From contig OZ242974.1 in the NCBI GenBank assembly GCA_965211775.1, positions 2,666,001 through 2,730,000 of the forward strand: 64,000 nt of DNA, given 5' to 3'. The notes beneath the pieces were generated by a model. The model saw nothing but the letters and a program-made list of their open reading frames with translations. It searched no databases and had not been told where the DNA came from. A program made the position numbers and the translations under genes. The stretch comes from Thiodiazotropha sp040506975 (lineage in GTDB: Bacteria; Pseudomonadota; Gammaproteobacteria; Chromatiales; Chromatiaceae). Shown here piece by piece: positions 34,889 to 44,094 of the stretch (its first letter is position 1; each line of letters begins with the position of its first letter).

Positions 34889-35956
34889 TCAGTAGTCTTC
34901 ATAGTGTCTGCCTGGATTGAATATCCCCTCCGGGTCAAAAACCTGTTTCAGCTGTTTTTGCATGACGCTGATCCGCGGATGGAGCGGATGAAACAGTTCC
35001 CCCCTGCGATCGCCATTGCGAAAAAGTATGGCATGTCCCGACTCTTTTTCCACCAGTGAACGTATCTCCCGCGCAGGCCGGTCTGTGGCCAGCCAGCGTA
35101 AACCACCGGACCATTCGTACAATATCCGGCCCTCGATATCGAGCTTTGCCGCAGGTGGCAGAGAGAGACGCCAGAGCGGGCTGTGCTGTTTGAAGTAGTC
35201 GTGTTGCTGATCCCGCAGGCCCTGCCAAAATCCACTTTCGGGCCTGTCACTGGAGTCGAGTCCGTAACGGGTCCGGATCTCCCCCAGGCGCTGCTCAGAG
35301 CAGGCAATTCGTACCTTGTGATTGTTGTCGAGGCTGTAGGTGGCGGTGATGGGTACACCCTCGATCAGCATTTTGTGCAGCAGTGCCCGGGCCGCGGGCT
35401 GCTCCGCCGAGAAAGCGAGGGTGTGTTCTTGCATGGGTTTGGGCAACACTTTGATCGATACCTCCAGCAGGATACCCAGGGTTCCCATAGCCCCTGCCAT
35501 CAGGCGCGAGAGATCGTAGCCGGCCACATTCTTCATCACCTGGCCGCCGAACTTCAGTATCCGGCCCTTTCCGTCGAGTAGCTTGATACCCAGCAGATGA
35601 TCCCTGGGTGAGCCGCCCCAGGGACGACGCGGACCACTGAGCCCAGCGGCGATGGCGCCGCCGATGGTGCCTTTGCCTTCGAAACGGGGCGGTTCGAAGG
35701 GGAGCATCTGTCCCTTCGCAAGTAACGCATCCTCAATCTCCTGCAAGGGTGTTCCGGCACGCGCCGTGATGACCAGTTCCGTGGGTTCGTAGCTGATGAT
35801 GCCGCGATGCTCCGCAAGCGACAGGGGCTCACCGGCCGGTTCACGGCCATAAAACGATTTGCTGCCGTGTCCCATCAGTTGCAGGGGACGGACATCCTGG
35901 ACGGCATCCCTGACAGCCGTTTGCAGCGTTTTACTGCAGTCGCGGTCGTTGCTCAT
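34889..35956 (-). CDS. glcE: Glycolate oxidase subunit GlcE
   Basis: GlcE is the second FAD-binding subunit of glycolate dehydrogenase, which oxidises glycolate to glyoxylate. The 355-residue protein from ATG 35956 shows the PCMH FAD domain: ELVITARAGTPLQEIEDAL, FEGKGTIGGAIAAGLSGPRRPWGG, RDHLLGIKLLDGKG and GGQVMKNVAGYDLSRLMAGAMGTLGI. The ATG overlaps the glcD stop as TGATG. No glcF (iron-sulfur subunit) follows; the next gene on this strand is a small secreted protein. Confidence 0.93.
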   Translation of the reverse strand: MSNDRDCSKTLQTAVRDAVQDVRPLQLMGHGSKSFYGREPAGEPLSLAEHRGIISYEPTELVITARAGTPLQEIEDALLAKGQMLPFEPPRFEGKGTIGGAIAAGLSGPRRPWGGSPRDHLLGIKLLDGKGRILKFGGQVMKNVAGYDLSRLMAGAMGTLGILLEVSIKVLPKPMQEHTLAFSAEQPAARALLHKMLIEGVPITATYSLDNNHKVRIACSEQRLGEIRTRYGLDSSDRPESGFWQGLRDQQHDYFKQHSPLWRLSLPPAAKLDIEGRILYEWSGGLRWLATDRPAREIRSLVEKESGHAILFRNGDRRGELFHPLHPRISVMQKQLKQVFDPEGIFNPGRHYEDY

Positions 35957-37413
35957 CAAAAGCGCTCCAGCTCGGGAAAACGCAGTTTTCCCGCGTGTAC
36001 ATGCATGGCGCCGAATTCGGCACACCGGTTCAATGTTGGAATCGCTTTCCCCGGATTGAGCTGGGTAAGGGGGTCGAACGCCCTTTTCACCGCATGGAAG
36101 GTCTCCAGCTCTTCATCCCGGAACTGGGCGCACATCTGATTGATCTTCTCCAGACCGACGCCATGCTCACCGGTGATCGTGCCGCCGACTGCGACACACA
36201 GCTCGAGTATTTCGCCACCGAAGGCTTCTGCCTGCTCCAACTCGCCCGGATTGTTGGCATCGTAGAGGATCAACGGATGCAGGTTGCCGTCACCGGCGTG
36301 GAACACATTGGCGCAGCGCAACCCGTAACGCTGCGACATCTCATCGATCATCTTCAACACCTTGCCCAAATGATGGCGGGGGATGGTGCCGTCCATGCAG
36401 TAGTAGTCGGGGGAGAGACGTCCCACCGCGGGGAAGGCGTTCTTTCTTCCCGCCCAGAACCTGATCCGTTCCTGCTCGTCCATCGCCGTCCTTACCTCGG
36501 TGGCCCCCGACTGTTTCAGGATCTCTCTGACCCGCATGATCTCTTCCGAGACTTCGGCATCCACACCATCCACTTCGCACAGCAGGATCGCCGCCGCCTC
36601 AGTGGGATAACCGGCATGGACGAAATCCTCCGAGGCGCGAATCGACAGATTGTCCATCATCTCCAGCCCGGCGGGCAGAATCCCCTTGGCGATGACCTGG
36701 GCCACCGCATTGCCCGCGGTCTCGATATCATCGAAAGCGGCGAGCACGACCTGTTGCCGCTCAGGTATCGGCAGCAGCTTCACCAGGACCTCCACAACAA
36801 CACCCAGCATCCCTTCCGAGCCGGTGATCAGGGTCAGCAGGTCGAGGCCGGGTGCGTCGAGGCTGCCGGCGCCCAGGGTGATCCTTTCGCCGTCGATGGT
36901 GATGAGGGTGACCTGTAGTAGATTGTGCAGGGTCAGGCCATATTTCAGGCAGTGCACGCCACCGGCATTTTCCGCCACATTGCCGCCGATGGAACAGGCG
37001 ATCTGTGAGGAGGGGTCGGGGGCGTAGTAGAGGCCGTAGGGTTTGGCGGCTTCGCTGACCGCAAGATTGCGTACCCCGGGCTGTACCCGCGCCTGCATAT
37101 TATCGCTGTCGATCACCAGGATCCGGTTGAGCCTGGCGAGGCTGAGCAGAACCCCCTCTTCGTGAGGCAGGGCGCCGCCCGAGAGTCCGGTGCCCGCTCC
37201 CCGGGCCACCACGGGAATCTGTTGCCGGTGGCAGAATCCAAGAATCTCCCCGACCTGCTCTGCGGTATAGGGCAGCAACACGATCAGGGGCACCTTGCGA
37301 TAGGCGGAGAGGCCATCGCACTCATAGGGGATCAGCTCCTCCTCGTGATAGATGACGCACTCTGCGGGCAGCATCTTTTGAAATTCCCCGGCCAGGGTCA
37401 GACGATCATGCAT
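35956..37413 (-). CDS. glcD: Glycolate oxidase subunit GlcD
   Basis: The 485-residue FAD-linked catalytic subunit of glycolate dehydrogenase. Visible segments are PVVARGAGTGLSGGALPHEEGV (FAD pyrophosphate loop), the second FAD segment DPSSQIACSIGGNVAENAGG, LKYGLTLHNLLQV, and the C-terminal HAGDGNLHPLILYD and GGTITGEHGVGLEK motifs typical of GlcD and D-lactate dehydrogenases. glcE overlaps its stop codon. The pair could feed glyoxylate to the malyl-CoA lyase encoded 4.5 kb away. Confidence 0.95.
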   Translation of the reverse strand: MHDRLTLAGEFQKMLPAECVIYHEEELIPYECDGLSAYRKVPLIVLLPYTAEQVGEILGFCHRQQIPVVARGAGTGLSGGALPHEEGVLLSLARLNRILVIDSDNMQARVQPGVRNLAVSEAAKPYGLYYAPDPSSQIACSIGGNVAENAGGVHCLKYGLTLHNLLQVTLITIDGERITLGAGSLDAPGLDLLTLITGSEGMLGVVVEVLVKLLPIPERQQVVLAAFDDIETAGNAVAQVIAKGILPAGLEMMDNLSIRASEDFVHAGYPTEAAAILLCEVDGVDAEVSEEIMRVREILKQSGATEVRTAMDEQERIRFWAGRKNAFPAVGRLSPDYYCMDGTIPRHHLGKVLKMIDEMSQRYGLRCANVFHAGDGNLHPLILYDANNPGELEQAEAFGGEILELCVAVGGTITGEHGVGLEKINQMCAQFRDEELETFHAVKRAFDPLTQLNPGKAIPTLNRCAEFGAMHVHAGKLRFPELERF

Positions 37414-37732
37414 AGGGTTACCTCGGATGGGTGCAGCTTATAGGTTACACCAGATGAGAAAAATATGGATCTTGTAAGTGTAAATGCCCATGCGCGCCTG
37501 AAGGCTGTGCACTGCAATTGGGGATAATGCGTGCAAACATGGCTTCAAATATCCCGGTCAGTGCCAGGTTCTTCTACGGCATATACCATGGCGTGTGCGT
37601 CATATCCCCTGATTTGGTCTTAAGAATTCCGGCTCCATTTCCTTCTTCATTTTATAAATCAATCTGTTAGCTCAATGGACCGATATTTGCTGTCCTCAAC
37701 TGGATTTGATAACGAAAAAATGAGGTAAATCG
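37414..37732. other. Intergenic, no gene seen
   Basis: About 320 bases between divergent glcD and the copper receptor. I see no gene and no convincing regulator site. Promoters for both directions should lie here. Confidence 0.5.
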
Positions 37733-39822
37733 ATGCGACTCAGAGCTCTATCCTTAGCAATCAGCTCCCTGTTGGCGACATCCTGCCCGCATGCTGAAGA
37801 GCAGGCGGAAAAACTCGGTGAAATCCATGTTGAAGGCAAAGCCGAAACGATGCCTGCTGTGACCCGGACAACGGTGGACGACGGTTCACAGGGGCTGCCC
37901 GCGGATGGCGGTGATTTTCTGCGTGATATCAATGGTGTCTCGGGGATTCGTGTGGGGGGGCACGGCATCGATCCGGTGATTCGCGGTCAGAGCCAGAATC
38001 GACTCAACATCATCCTCGACGGCGCCTACATTCATGGCGGTTGCCCCAACCGCATGGATCCACCGACAGCCTATTCCGCTCTGGAGAGCTATGACAGTGT
38101 GACTGTTATCAAAGGCTCTCAGACGGTGATCTACGGCGGTGGCGGCAGTGGCGGTACGGTACTGTTCGAACGCCATCCGCCCCGCTTCAAAGATGACAAG
38201 TCATATCTGGGTGAGGTCGTTGCCGGTTACAAGGGCAATTCAAAGACCAAGGAGTTCTCTGCCGACATCGCCGCGGGTGCTGAAACCGGTTATATACGGG
38301 GAGTGCTCGGCTATAAGGATGCCGACAACTATGAGGATGGTGACGGCAATGAGGTGCGCTCCGCCTACGAGAACCGAAACGGAAATCTGATATTGGGTTA
38401 TATGCCCGATCAGGATAAACGCCTGGAGCTCAATTTCGAGGCGACCCGGAAGACGATACCCTGTTTGCGGGCGCGGGTATGGATTCACCCAAGAGCGATG
38501 CCGACAACATCCGTTTCAAATACCAGCAGAGCGATGGCCTGGGACCCTTTGCCGGGATCAAGGCCGAGATCTATTCCAGCCAGGTGGACCACTTGATGGA
38601 CAACTTCTCGCTGCGTGAATTGAGCGCTCCCATGCTCATGGCTGTGCCGGCTACGTCGGACACCGCGGGTGGACGCCTCTATGGCGATATCATGGTGGGC
38701 GGCAGTAACCTCACCATCGGTATCGACTACCAGAACAACGAGCGCGATGCGGACCGCTTCTCCGGCATGCCGATGATGGCGCAGCCGACCACTTTGCAAT
38801 CGATAATGTGGCCAGGCGCAGAACTTGAACAGACAGGATTGTTTGCAGAGCTGGCCCTGCCGGTGGGGGAGGAGAATCTGCTGAAGTTCGGAATGCGTTA
38901 TGACCGGGTCGACGCCTCGATCTCACGGGGAGATGAGAAGCCTGATCTGGGCCCGAGTCCGACACCCAATAACCTGTACGCTGCCTACTATACCGAGACA
39001 TCGGACGAGCAGACGGAAAACAATGTGGGTGGTTTTATCCACTATGAACATACACTGGGTGACGGTTCGCTCTTCGCCGGTATCAGCCGCAGTGTCAGGA
39101 CCGCGGATGCGACGGAACGCTATCTTGCCAGTTTCTCGCGCAACATGATGACCGGTATGGATTCCAGCTGGGTCGGTAATCCCGAGCTGGAAGCGGAAAA
39201 GCATCATCAGCTTGAAGTGGGTTACAAGTGGCGGAACGCGGTACTCGATAGCGATATCACGCTCTATTACAACGATGTCTCTGACTATATCCTGAGAGAC
39301 AAGGCCAGAGGTCAGGACGGTATCCTGGTTGCGAATGGCACCGCGAATATCTACCGCAATGTGGATGCCGAGTTCTACGGTATCGAATGGCAGGCAGGGT
39401 ATCGCCTCTCCAATAGTCTGAAGACCAGCGCGAGCCTGGCCTATGTCAGGGCTGAAAACAGTACCGACGACCGACCCATCGCTCAAATAGCGCCCCTCGA
39501 GGCGACCGTCAGTCTGGACTACGTCGCCGGCGATTGGGAGCTGGGGGGTAGGGTGCGGGCAAATGCGAAACAGACACGCGCCGATCTCGAGAACGGCAGC
39601 GGACAGGACGTACAGGAGACCCCGGGCTGGAACGTGATCGACCTGCATGGCAGATATGCGTTGTCGAACAACAGCTCAATCCGCTTTGGTGTCGACAACC
39701 TGTTGGACAAGCGTTTCGCCTATCACGTCAACAGGGCCAATGTGGATCCCTTCAATCCCGAGGCCATCCAGGTCAACGAACCTGGCCGCGAAGTTTGGCT
39801 GAGAGGTTCGGTGAAGTTCTGA
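37733..39822 (+). pseudogene. oprC: OprC/NosA-type TonB-dependent copper receptor, frameshifted
   Basis: An outer-membrane receptor for copper. The signal peptide and plug domain (residues 1 to about 160) carry GGCPNRMDPPTAY, with the CxxxM part of the copper site known from Pseudomonas OprC, and GSQTVIYGGGGSGGTVLFER. The barrel includes HLM (at about 38592), fitting the HxM half of that site. Near 38448-38450 the frame shifts: the first frame ends at 38596 and the second continues from before 38479 to 39822. Restoring one G in the CCGG run gives a continuous reading. It could be a true mutation, a phase-variable tract or a sequencing error. The C-terminus ends in Phe (GSVKF), typical of barrel proteins. 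Confidence 0.85.
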
Positions 39823-40082
39823 TCGCGTGGTGCGCGACCGGGGAGTGCTGACCGCATGTCGGTTCCAGAGATATTGCCTCGCATGTCTGCAATCAGGCCC
39901 CGGCGGCAGGGATCTGCTGTTGGGGCCCGGTTCTCGCCAGGTCTACCTTGTTGCCGGGTTAGTGGTTGATCGGATTTCATTCGCGCCGCGATTTTTGGCT
40001 TTCCTGGGATATTTGCGGTTTTATTGCTTCAGTGATTTACAGTAGTCTGTGTGGCTCGACAGCTTATAACTCAGGACAACCG

Positions 40083-40985
40083 ATGATACCGTTTCCCGTA
40101 TTTGGCGTTGCCAGACCCAATTTCCTGATTCTGACACCCATCTGTGTCTCGCTTGGTTTGGCTGGCGTCCTGTTGAGTGAACACGGTGTGGCATGGGGCT
40201 TGTTTGCTGTCGTGCTGTTGGGTGCCTTAATGGCGCATATCAGTGTCAACGCACTCAATGAATATTCGGATTTTCAGTCGGGACTCGACTTCAAGACGGA
40301 TCGTACACCATTCAGTGGCGGCAGTGGGGCCTTGGTGATTCAGCCCCGCCTGGCACCCTATGCGCTGGGTATCGGCTTGGTATCTCTTTTTGTAACCCTG
40401 ATCTGTGGCATATACCTTCTGCAGCATGTCGGTTGGGGGCTGGTCCCGATAGGTGTTCTCGGCATGCTGATCATCGTTACCTATACCGGATGGATCAATC
40501 GCAACAGAGTGCTGGTGCTGGTTGCGCCGGGTTTGGGGTTCGGGCCTTTGATGGTGATCGGTACTTACTATGCTTTGACGGCTGAATACAGTTTCAGCGC
40601 CTTGTTGCTGTCTATGGTTCCGTTCTTTCTGGTCAACAATCTACTGCTTCTCAACCAGCTACCCGATGCGGATGCTGACCGCAGTGTGGGTCGTGACAAC
40701 TTCGCCATCGCCTGGAGTACGGCAAAGAGTGCATGGTTGTTCCTGATATTCTGTATCCTGGCCTACGTGATGATTATTCTGGGTGTGGTGCTGGGTAGCC
40801 TGCCTTTTACGGCGCTCATTGGTTTGGTCACAGCCGGACTCGCCTATCAGATATTTAAAGGTATCAGAGTATATAGGGGTGAGATCGAACAACTGGTACC
40901 TTATCTGGGCAAAAACGTCGTACTCACCCTGGCTACTCCGCTTTTGATTTTTCTCGGCATACTGGCCGATACAATAATTGTTTGA
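40083..40985 (+). CDS. UbiA-family prenyltransferase (MenA-like)
   Basis: A 300-residue integral membrane protein with about eight hydrophobic helices. The two Asp-rich prenyl-diphosphate motifs are present: NALNEYSDFQSGLD (near residue 57) and NQLPDADADRSVGRDN (near residue 190). The pattern is closest to MenA, which attaches an isoprenoid tail to dihydroxynaphthoate in menaquinone synthesis, but other UbiA members cannot be excluded. The start at 40083 follows CAGGACAACCG; earlier in-frame ATGs lack good sites. No other quinone gene is nearby. Confidence 0.8.
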   Translation: MIPFPVFGVARPNFLILTPICVSLGLAGVLLSEHGVAWGLFAVVLLGALMAHISVNALNEYSDFQSGLDFKTDRTPFSGGSGALVIQPRLAPYALGIGLVSLFVTLICGIYLLQHVGWGLVPIGVLGMLIIVTYTGWINRNRVLVLVAPGLGFGPLMVIGTYYALTAEYSFSALLLSMVPFFLVNNLLLLNQLPDADADRSVGRDNFAIAWSTAKSAWLFLIFCILAYVMIILGVVLGSLPFTALIGLVTAGLAYQIFKGIRVYRGEIEQLVPYLGKNVVLTLATPLLIFLGILADTIIV

Positions 40986-41061
40986 TTTACGTATCTTGGT
41001 GTAAGTAATCAATATCCCTGGTCAATGATCTTGTATAAATCTGTCTGGTGGGAATCGACAA

Positions 41062-41565
41062 ATGCAGCTCTCCGACAATCACAATTCGCTTTTATGGGCA
41101 CTCCTGGGGTTGCTATTCGCAGCTATCTGTCTAGTCGCGCTCTACAAGACATGGCCGATACTATTTCCCGAGACGGTACTGAAGACGGCTGTCGATCCGG
41201 CTTGCGATCTGCGCGCCGGAGCCTGTATGACCCAACTTAATGAGGGTGGCAGCATCACCTTCTCCATTGAGCCGAGAGAAATCCCGGTTGTGAAACCCCT
41301 GCAGCTGCGGGTCAACCTTGCAGGCATCCGTGCAAAGAGTATCGAAGTGGATTTCAGCGGTGTGGATATGAATATGGGCTTCAATCGATCCAGGTTGAGC
41401 CGTGTGGCCGATGGCGTTTTCAGTGGACAGGCTATGTTACCTGTGTGTGTCTGGGACGCCATGGAGTGGGAAGCCCAAGTCTTGGTCGACACTCAAAAGG
41501 GATTGATTTCGGTACCGTATCGCTTCATTACAGTCCGCCCAGGGGTACCCCTGCCGGATTCCTAG
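41062..41565 (+). CDS. Membrane-anchored periplasmic protein, unrecognised
   Basis: A 167-residue protein. Residues 9-30 form one membrane helix, and the rest should be periplasmic with an all-beta look (alternating hydrophobic strands such as LQLRVNLAGI and SIEVDFSGVDMNMGF). Cys occur in DPACDLRAGAC and LPVCVW, and Met-rich VDMNMGFN may bind metal. This arrangement faintly recalls FixH or YtkA-like domains, which I cannot confirm. Confidence 0.55.
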   Translation: MQLSDNHNSLLWALLGLLFAAICLVALYKTWPILFPETVLKTAVDPACDLRAGACMTQLNEGGSITFSIEPREIPVVKPLQLRVNLAGIRAKSIEVDFSGVDMNMGFNRSRLSRVADGVFSGQAMLPVCVWDAMEWEAQVLVDTQKGLISVPYRFITVRPGVPLPDS

Positions 41566-41621
41566 CGCCTGTTGACGGGGCGACCATTGCCCGTTTAGGG
41601 GTGTAATATAAAATATCATTG

Positions 41622-41790
41622 ATAAACAGTTATTTACATGAATGTATAAACAACTTTATCTGTCATTTATTCTCCTCCTGTGGTAAATACTTGCCCTGTT
41701 TGTGGAAATCGTTATCCACACTCGGGCAGAAATCGATAAAAAATTAAAAACCTGAAATCGTGGATTCAGAGGGAAATCCACGTGCAAGGT
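41622..41790. promoter_or_regulatory. A+T-rich region with DnaA-box-like sites
   Basis: The 373-bp gap before mclA contains one perfect DnaA box TTATCCACA (41712-41720) and looser matches TTATTTACA (41630-41638), TGTGGTAAA (41679-41687) and TGTGGAAAT (41701-41709). A hairpin with stem CGTGGATT/AATCCACG lies at 41759-41782. No gene is seen. Function is uncertain; one perfect 9-mer is expected by chance in about half of windows this long. Confidence 0.3.
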
Positions 41791-41938
41791 ATTGATTAGT
41801 GAAGCATAAAAGAATCATAGCCAAACATTTTGGCTGAGTGAGATTTTCTATTGCTCAACGGATCAGACGCTTGTACGCGCGCTCCCGACTGACTTCCGGA
41901 TTCAGGATAAGTACAACAATCACGGAGGTATTCCTAAT

Positions 41939-42922
41939 ATGGCCTATAAGAATCGCTTGCATAGGAGCGAACTGGCTGTGCCGGGCAGTAACATGCGGAT
42001 GATTGAAAAGGCGCCGCATGCAGGAGCTGATCTGGTCTTTCTCGATTTGGAAGATGCTGTCGCCGTTTCCGACAAGGAACAGGCGCGGCGGAATGTCATT
42101 CATGCGCTCAATAGCCTCGATTGGTCGAAGTGCTCGGTATCCGTAAGGATCAATGGCTTGGACTCGCATTTTTGCTATCGCGATATCGTCGATGTGGTGG
42201 AGCAGGCGGGAGACAAGCTGGATACCCTCTTGGTACCGAAAGTCGGTCAACCGTCGGATCTGCAGTTTGTCGCCCTGTTGCTGGAGCAGATTGAGACGGC
42301 GAAGGGATTCAAGCCGATTAATCTGCATGCCTTGATCGAAACCGCCATGGGTATGGCGAATGTGGAAGCGATTGCGCAAAGCTGTCCCGATCGCCTCGAG
42401 GCGTTGGTGTTCGGTGTCGCCGATTATGCCGCTTCAACGCAGGCCAGGACCATCAGTATGGGCGGGGTGAATCCCGACTATCATGTGCTCAGTGATCCCA
42501 ATGACCAGGGACAGCGTAAGACCTATCTGGGCAACCAGTGGCATTTCGCCATGTCGCGCTTGATCGTCGCCTGTCGCGCCTATGGACTCAGACCCATCGA
42601 CGGACCGTTCGGTGACATCAGCGATCCTGATGGCTATCTCGCTGTGGCAAAGTCATTCGCCGCACTCGGGGGGGAGGGAAAGTGGGCCATACACCCCTCA
42701 CAGGTTTCGCTCGCCAACCAGATTTTCACCCCTGACGAGGAGGAGGTCGAACGGGCAAGAAGAGTTTTGGACGCAATGGAAAAGGCGGCAGCCGAAGGGT
42801 TGGGCGCGGTCAGTCTCGATGGCCGCATGATCGATGCCGCATCCATTCGTCAGGCCGAGGTGATCATCGAAAAGATGAACCAGATAGAGGGCAAGGCCGT
42901 CGGCAAGGAGGCCGTTGCATGA
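41939..42922 (+). CDS. mclA: Malyl-CoA lyase
   Basis: A 327-residue HpcH/HpaI-type lyase that reversibly splits L-malyl-CoA into acetyl-CoA and glyoxylate. Visible marks are RSELAVPGSNMRMIEKA, the metal-site acidic segment FLDLEDAVA, SVRINGL, LLVPKVG, ALIETAMGMANVEAIA and GKWAIHPSQV. CGGAGGT lies nine bases before the ATG. It overlaps mtkA as ATGA and sits with both malate-CoA ligase subunits, which sets it apart from citrate lyase paralogues. It is the first gene of a five-gene overlapping operon. Confidence 0.92.
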   Translation: MAYKNRLHRSELAVPGSNMRMIEKAPHAGADLVFLDLEDAVAVSDKEQARRNVIHALNSLDWSKCSVSVRINGLDSHFCYRDIVDVVEQAGDKLDTLLVPKVGQPSDLQFVALLLEQIETAKGFKPINLHALIETAMGMANVEAIAQSCPDRLEALVFGVADYAASTQARTISMGGVNPDYHVLSDPNDQGQRKTYLGNQWHFAMSRLIVACRAYGLRPIDGPFGDISDPDGYLAVAKSFAALGGEGKWAIHPSQVSLANQIFTPDEEEVERARRVLDAMEKAAAEGLGAVSLDGRMIDAASIRQAEVIIEKMNQIEGKAVGKEAVA

Positions 42923-44094
42923 ACATACATGAGTATCAGACAAAGGAGCTGTTTCGCAGCTACAGGATACCCGTACCGGAGGGACGCATGGCCCATTCGG
43001 CCAACCAGGCCCTCTCCGTGGCGGAACAGCTGGGTGGCGACGGCTGGGTCGTCAAGGCGCAGATCCATGCCGGCGGCCGGGGTAAGGCCGGTGGCGTTCA
43101 ACTGGCAACCAGCCTCGAAGAGGTGCAGGAGCATGCTGAGAACCTGATAGGCAGGCGCCTGGTGACCAGGCAGACCGGGGAAACCGGGCGTTTGGTCAAC
43201 CGGGTATTGGTTGAACAGGTTCATCAGATCGATACGGAATACTACCTCGGCCTGGTAATCGATCGCGGTAGCCAGCGGATTACCCTGATCGCTTCCGCCG
43301 CCGGCGGAATGGAGATCGAAGAGGTAGCCAGGGCAACACCGGAAAAAGTGATCAGGGAAGTGGTCGATCCGGCGGTGGGCCTGCAGGATTTTCAGTGTCG
43401 CAAAGTGGCCGCCGGCATCGGTCTCAGCGGCAAAAATATTGTTAAAGCGGCGCGTATCATGAAGAGTCTGTATCGCTGCTTTCGTGATAAGGATGCCCTG
43501 ATGGTCGAAATCAATCCGCTGGTGATGACCACGGATGGGGAGTTTCTGGCCCTGGACGCAAAAATGTCTTTTGATGGCAATGCCCTGTTCAGGCATTCGG
43601 AAATCACCGATCTTCGTGATTTCGACGAGGAGGATCCCAAAGAGGTTGAGGCCTCGGGCCATGATCTCAACTATATTGCCCTGGATGGCAGTGTCGGCTG
43701 TATCGTCAATGGCGCCGGTCTGGCCATGGCGACTATGGATGCCATCAGTCTGTATGGCGGGAAACCGGCTAATTTTCTCGATGTCGGCGGTGGCGCTTCA
43801 CCGGAGAAGATCGCCAATGCCTTCCGCATCGTGCTGGAGGACCCGAACGTCAAGGTTGTCATGCTGAATATCTATGCCGGAATCAACCGCTGTGACTGGA
43901 TTGCGGAAGGTATCGTCAAGGCGATGGCGGAGCTCTCGGTCGAGGTGCCGGTCGTGGTGAGATTGGCAGGCACCAACCTGGAAGCGGGCAGAGAGATACT
44001 GGCAAACTCGGGACTCGACTACATACATGCCGACCGGCTGAGTGACGCCGCGGAAAAGTCGGTACAGGCAGTCAATCAGGGGGTGGCGGCATGA
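42919..44094 (+). CDS. mtkA: Malate-CoA ligase beta subunit
   Basis: A 391-residue homologue of succinyl-CoA synthetase beta, which activates malate to malyl-CoA with ATP, or makes ATP in reverse. The ATP-grasp domain opens MNIHEYQTKELFRSY and has KAQIHAGGRGKAGGV and LMVEINPLV; the ligase domain has NGAGLAMATMDAI and FLDVGGGAS. The segment NIYAGINRCDWIA differs from the SucC form NIFGGIVRCDLIA, favouring malate-CoA ligase, and the neighbouring mclA supports this. It overlaps mclA and mtkB by ATGA. Confidence 0.88.
   Translation: MNIHEYQTKELFRSYRIPVPEGRMAHSANQALSVAEQLGGDGWVVKAQIHAGGRGKAGGVQLATSLEEVQEHAENLIGRRLVTRQTGETGRLVNRVLVEQVHQIDTEYYLGLVIDRGSQRITLIASAAGGMEIEEVARATPEKVIREVVDPAVGLQDFQCRKVAAGIGLSGKNIVKAARIMKSLYRCFRDKDALMVEINPLVMTTDGEFLALDAKMSFDGNALFRHSEITDLRDFDEEDPKEVEASGHDLNYIALDGSVGCIVNGAGLAMATMDAISLYGGKPANFLDVGGGASPEKIANAFRIVLEDPNVKVVMLNIYAGINRCDWIAEGIVKAMAELSVEVPVVVRLAGTNLEAGREILANSGLDYIHADRLSDAAEKSVQAVNQGVAA

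Noticed and set aside
41712..41720. Replication origin before mclA
   Set aside because: Only one perfect DnaA box, and none of dnaA, dnaN, gyrB, rpmH or mnmG is nearby.
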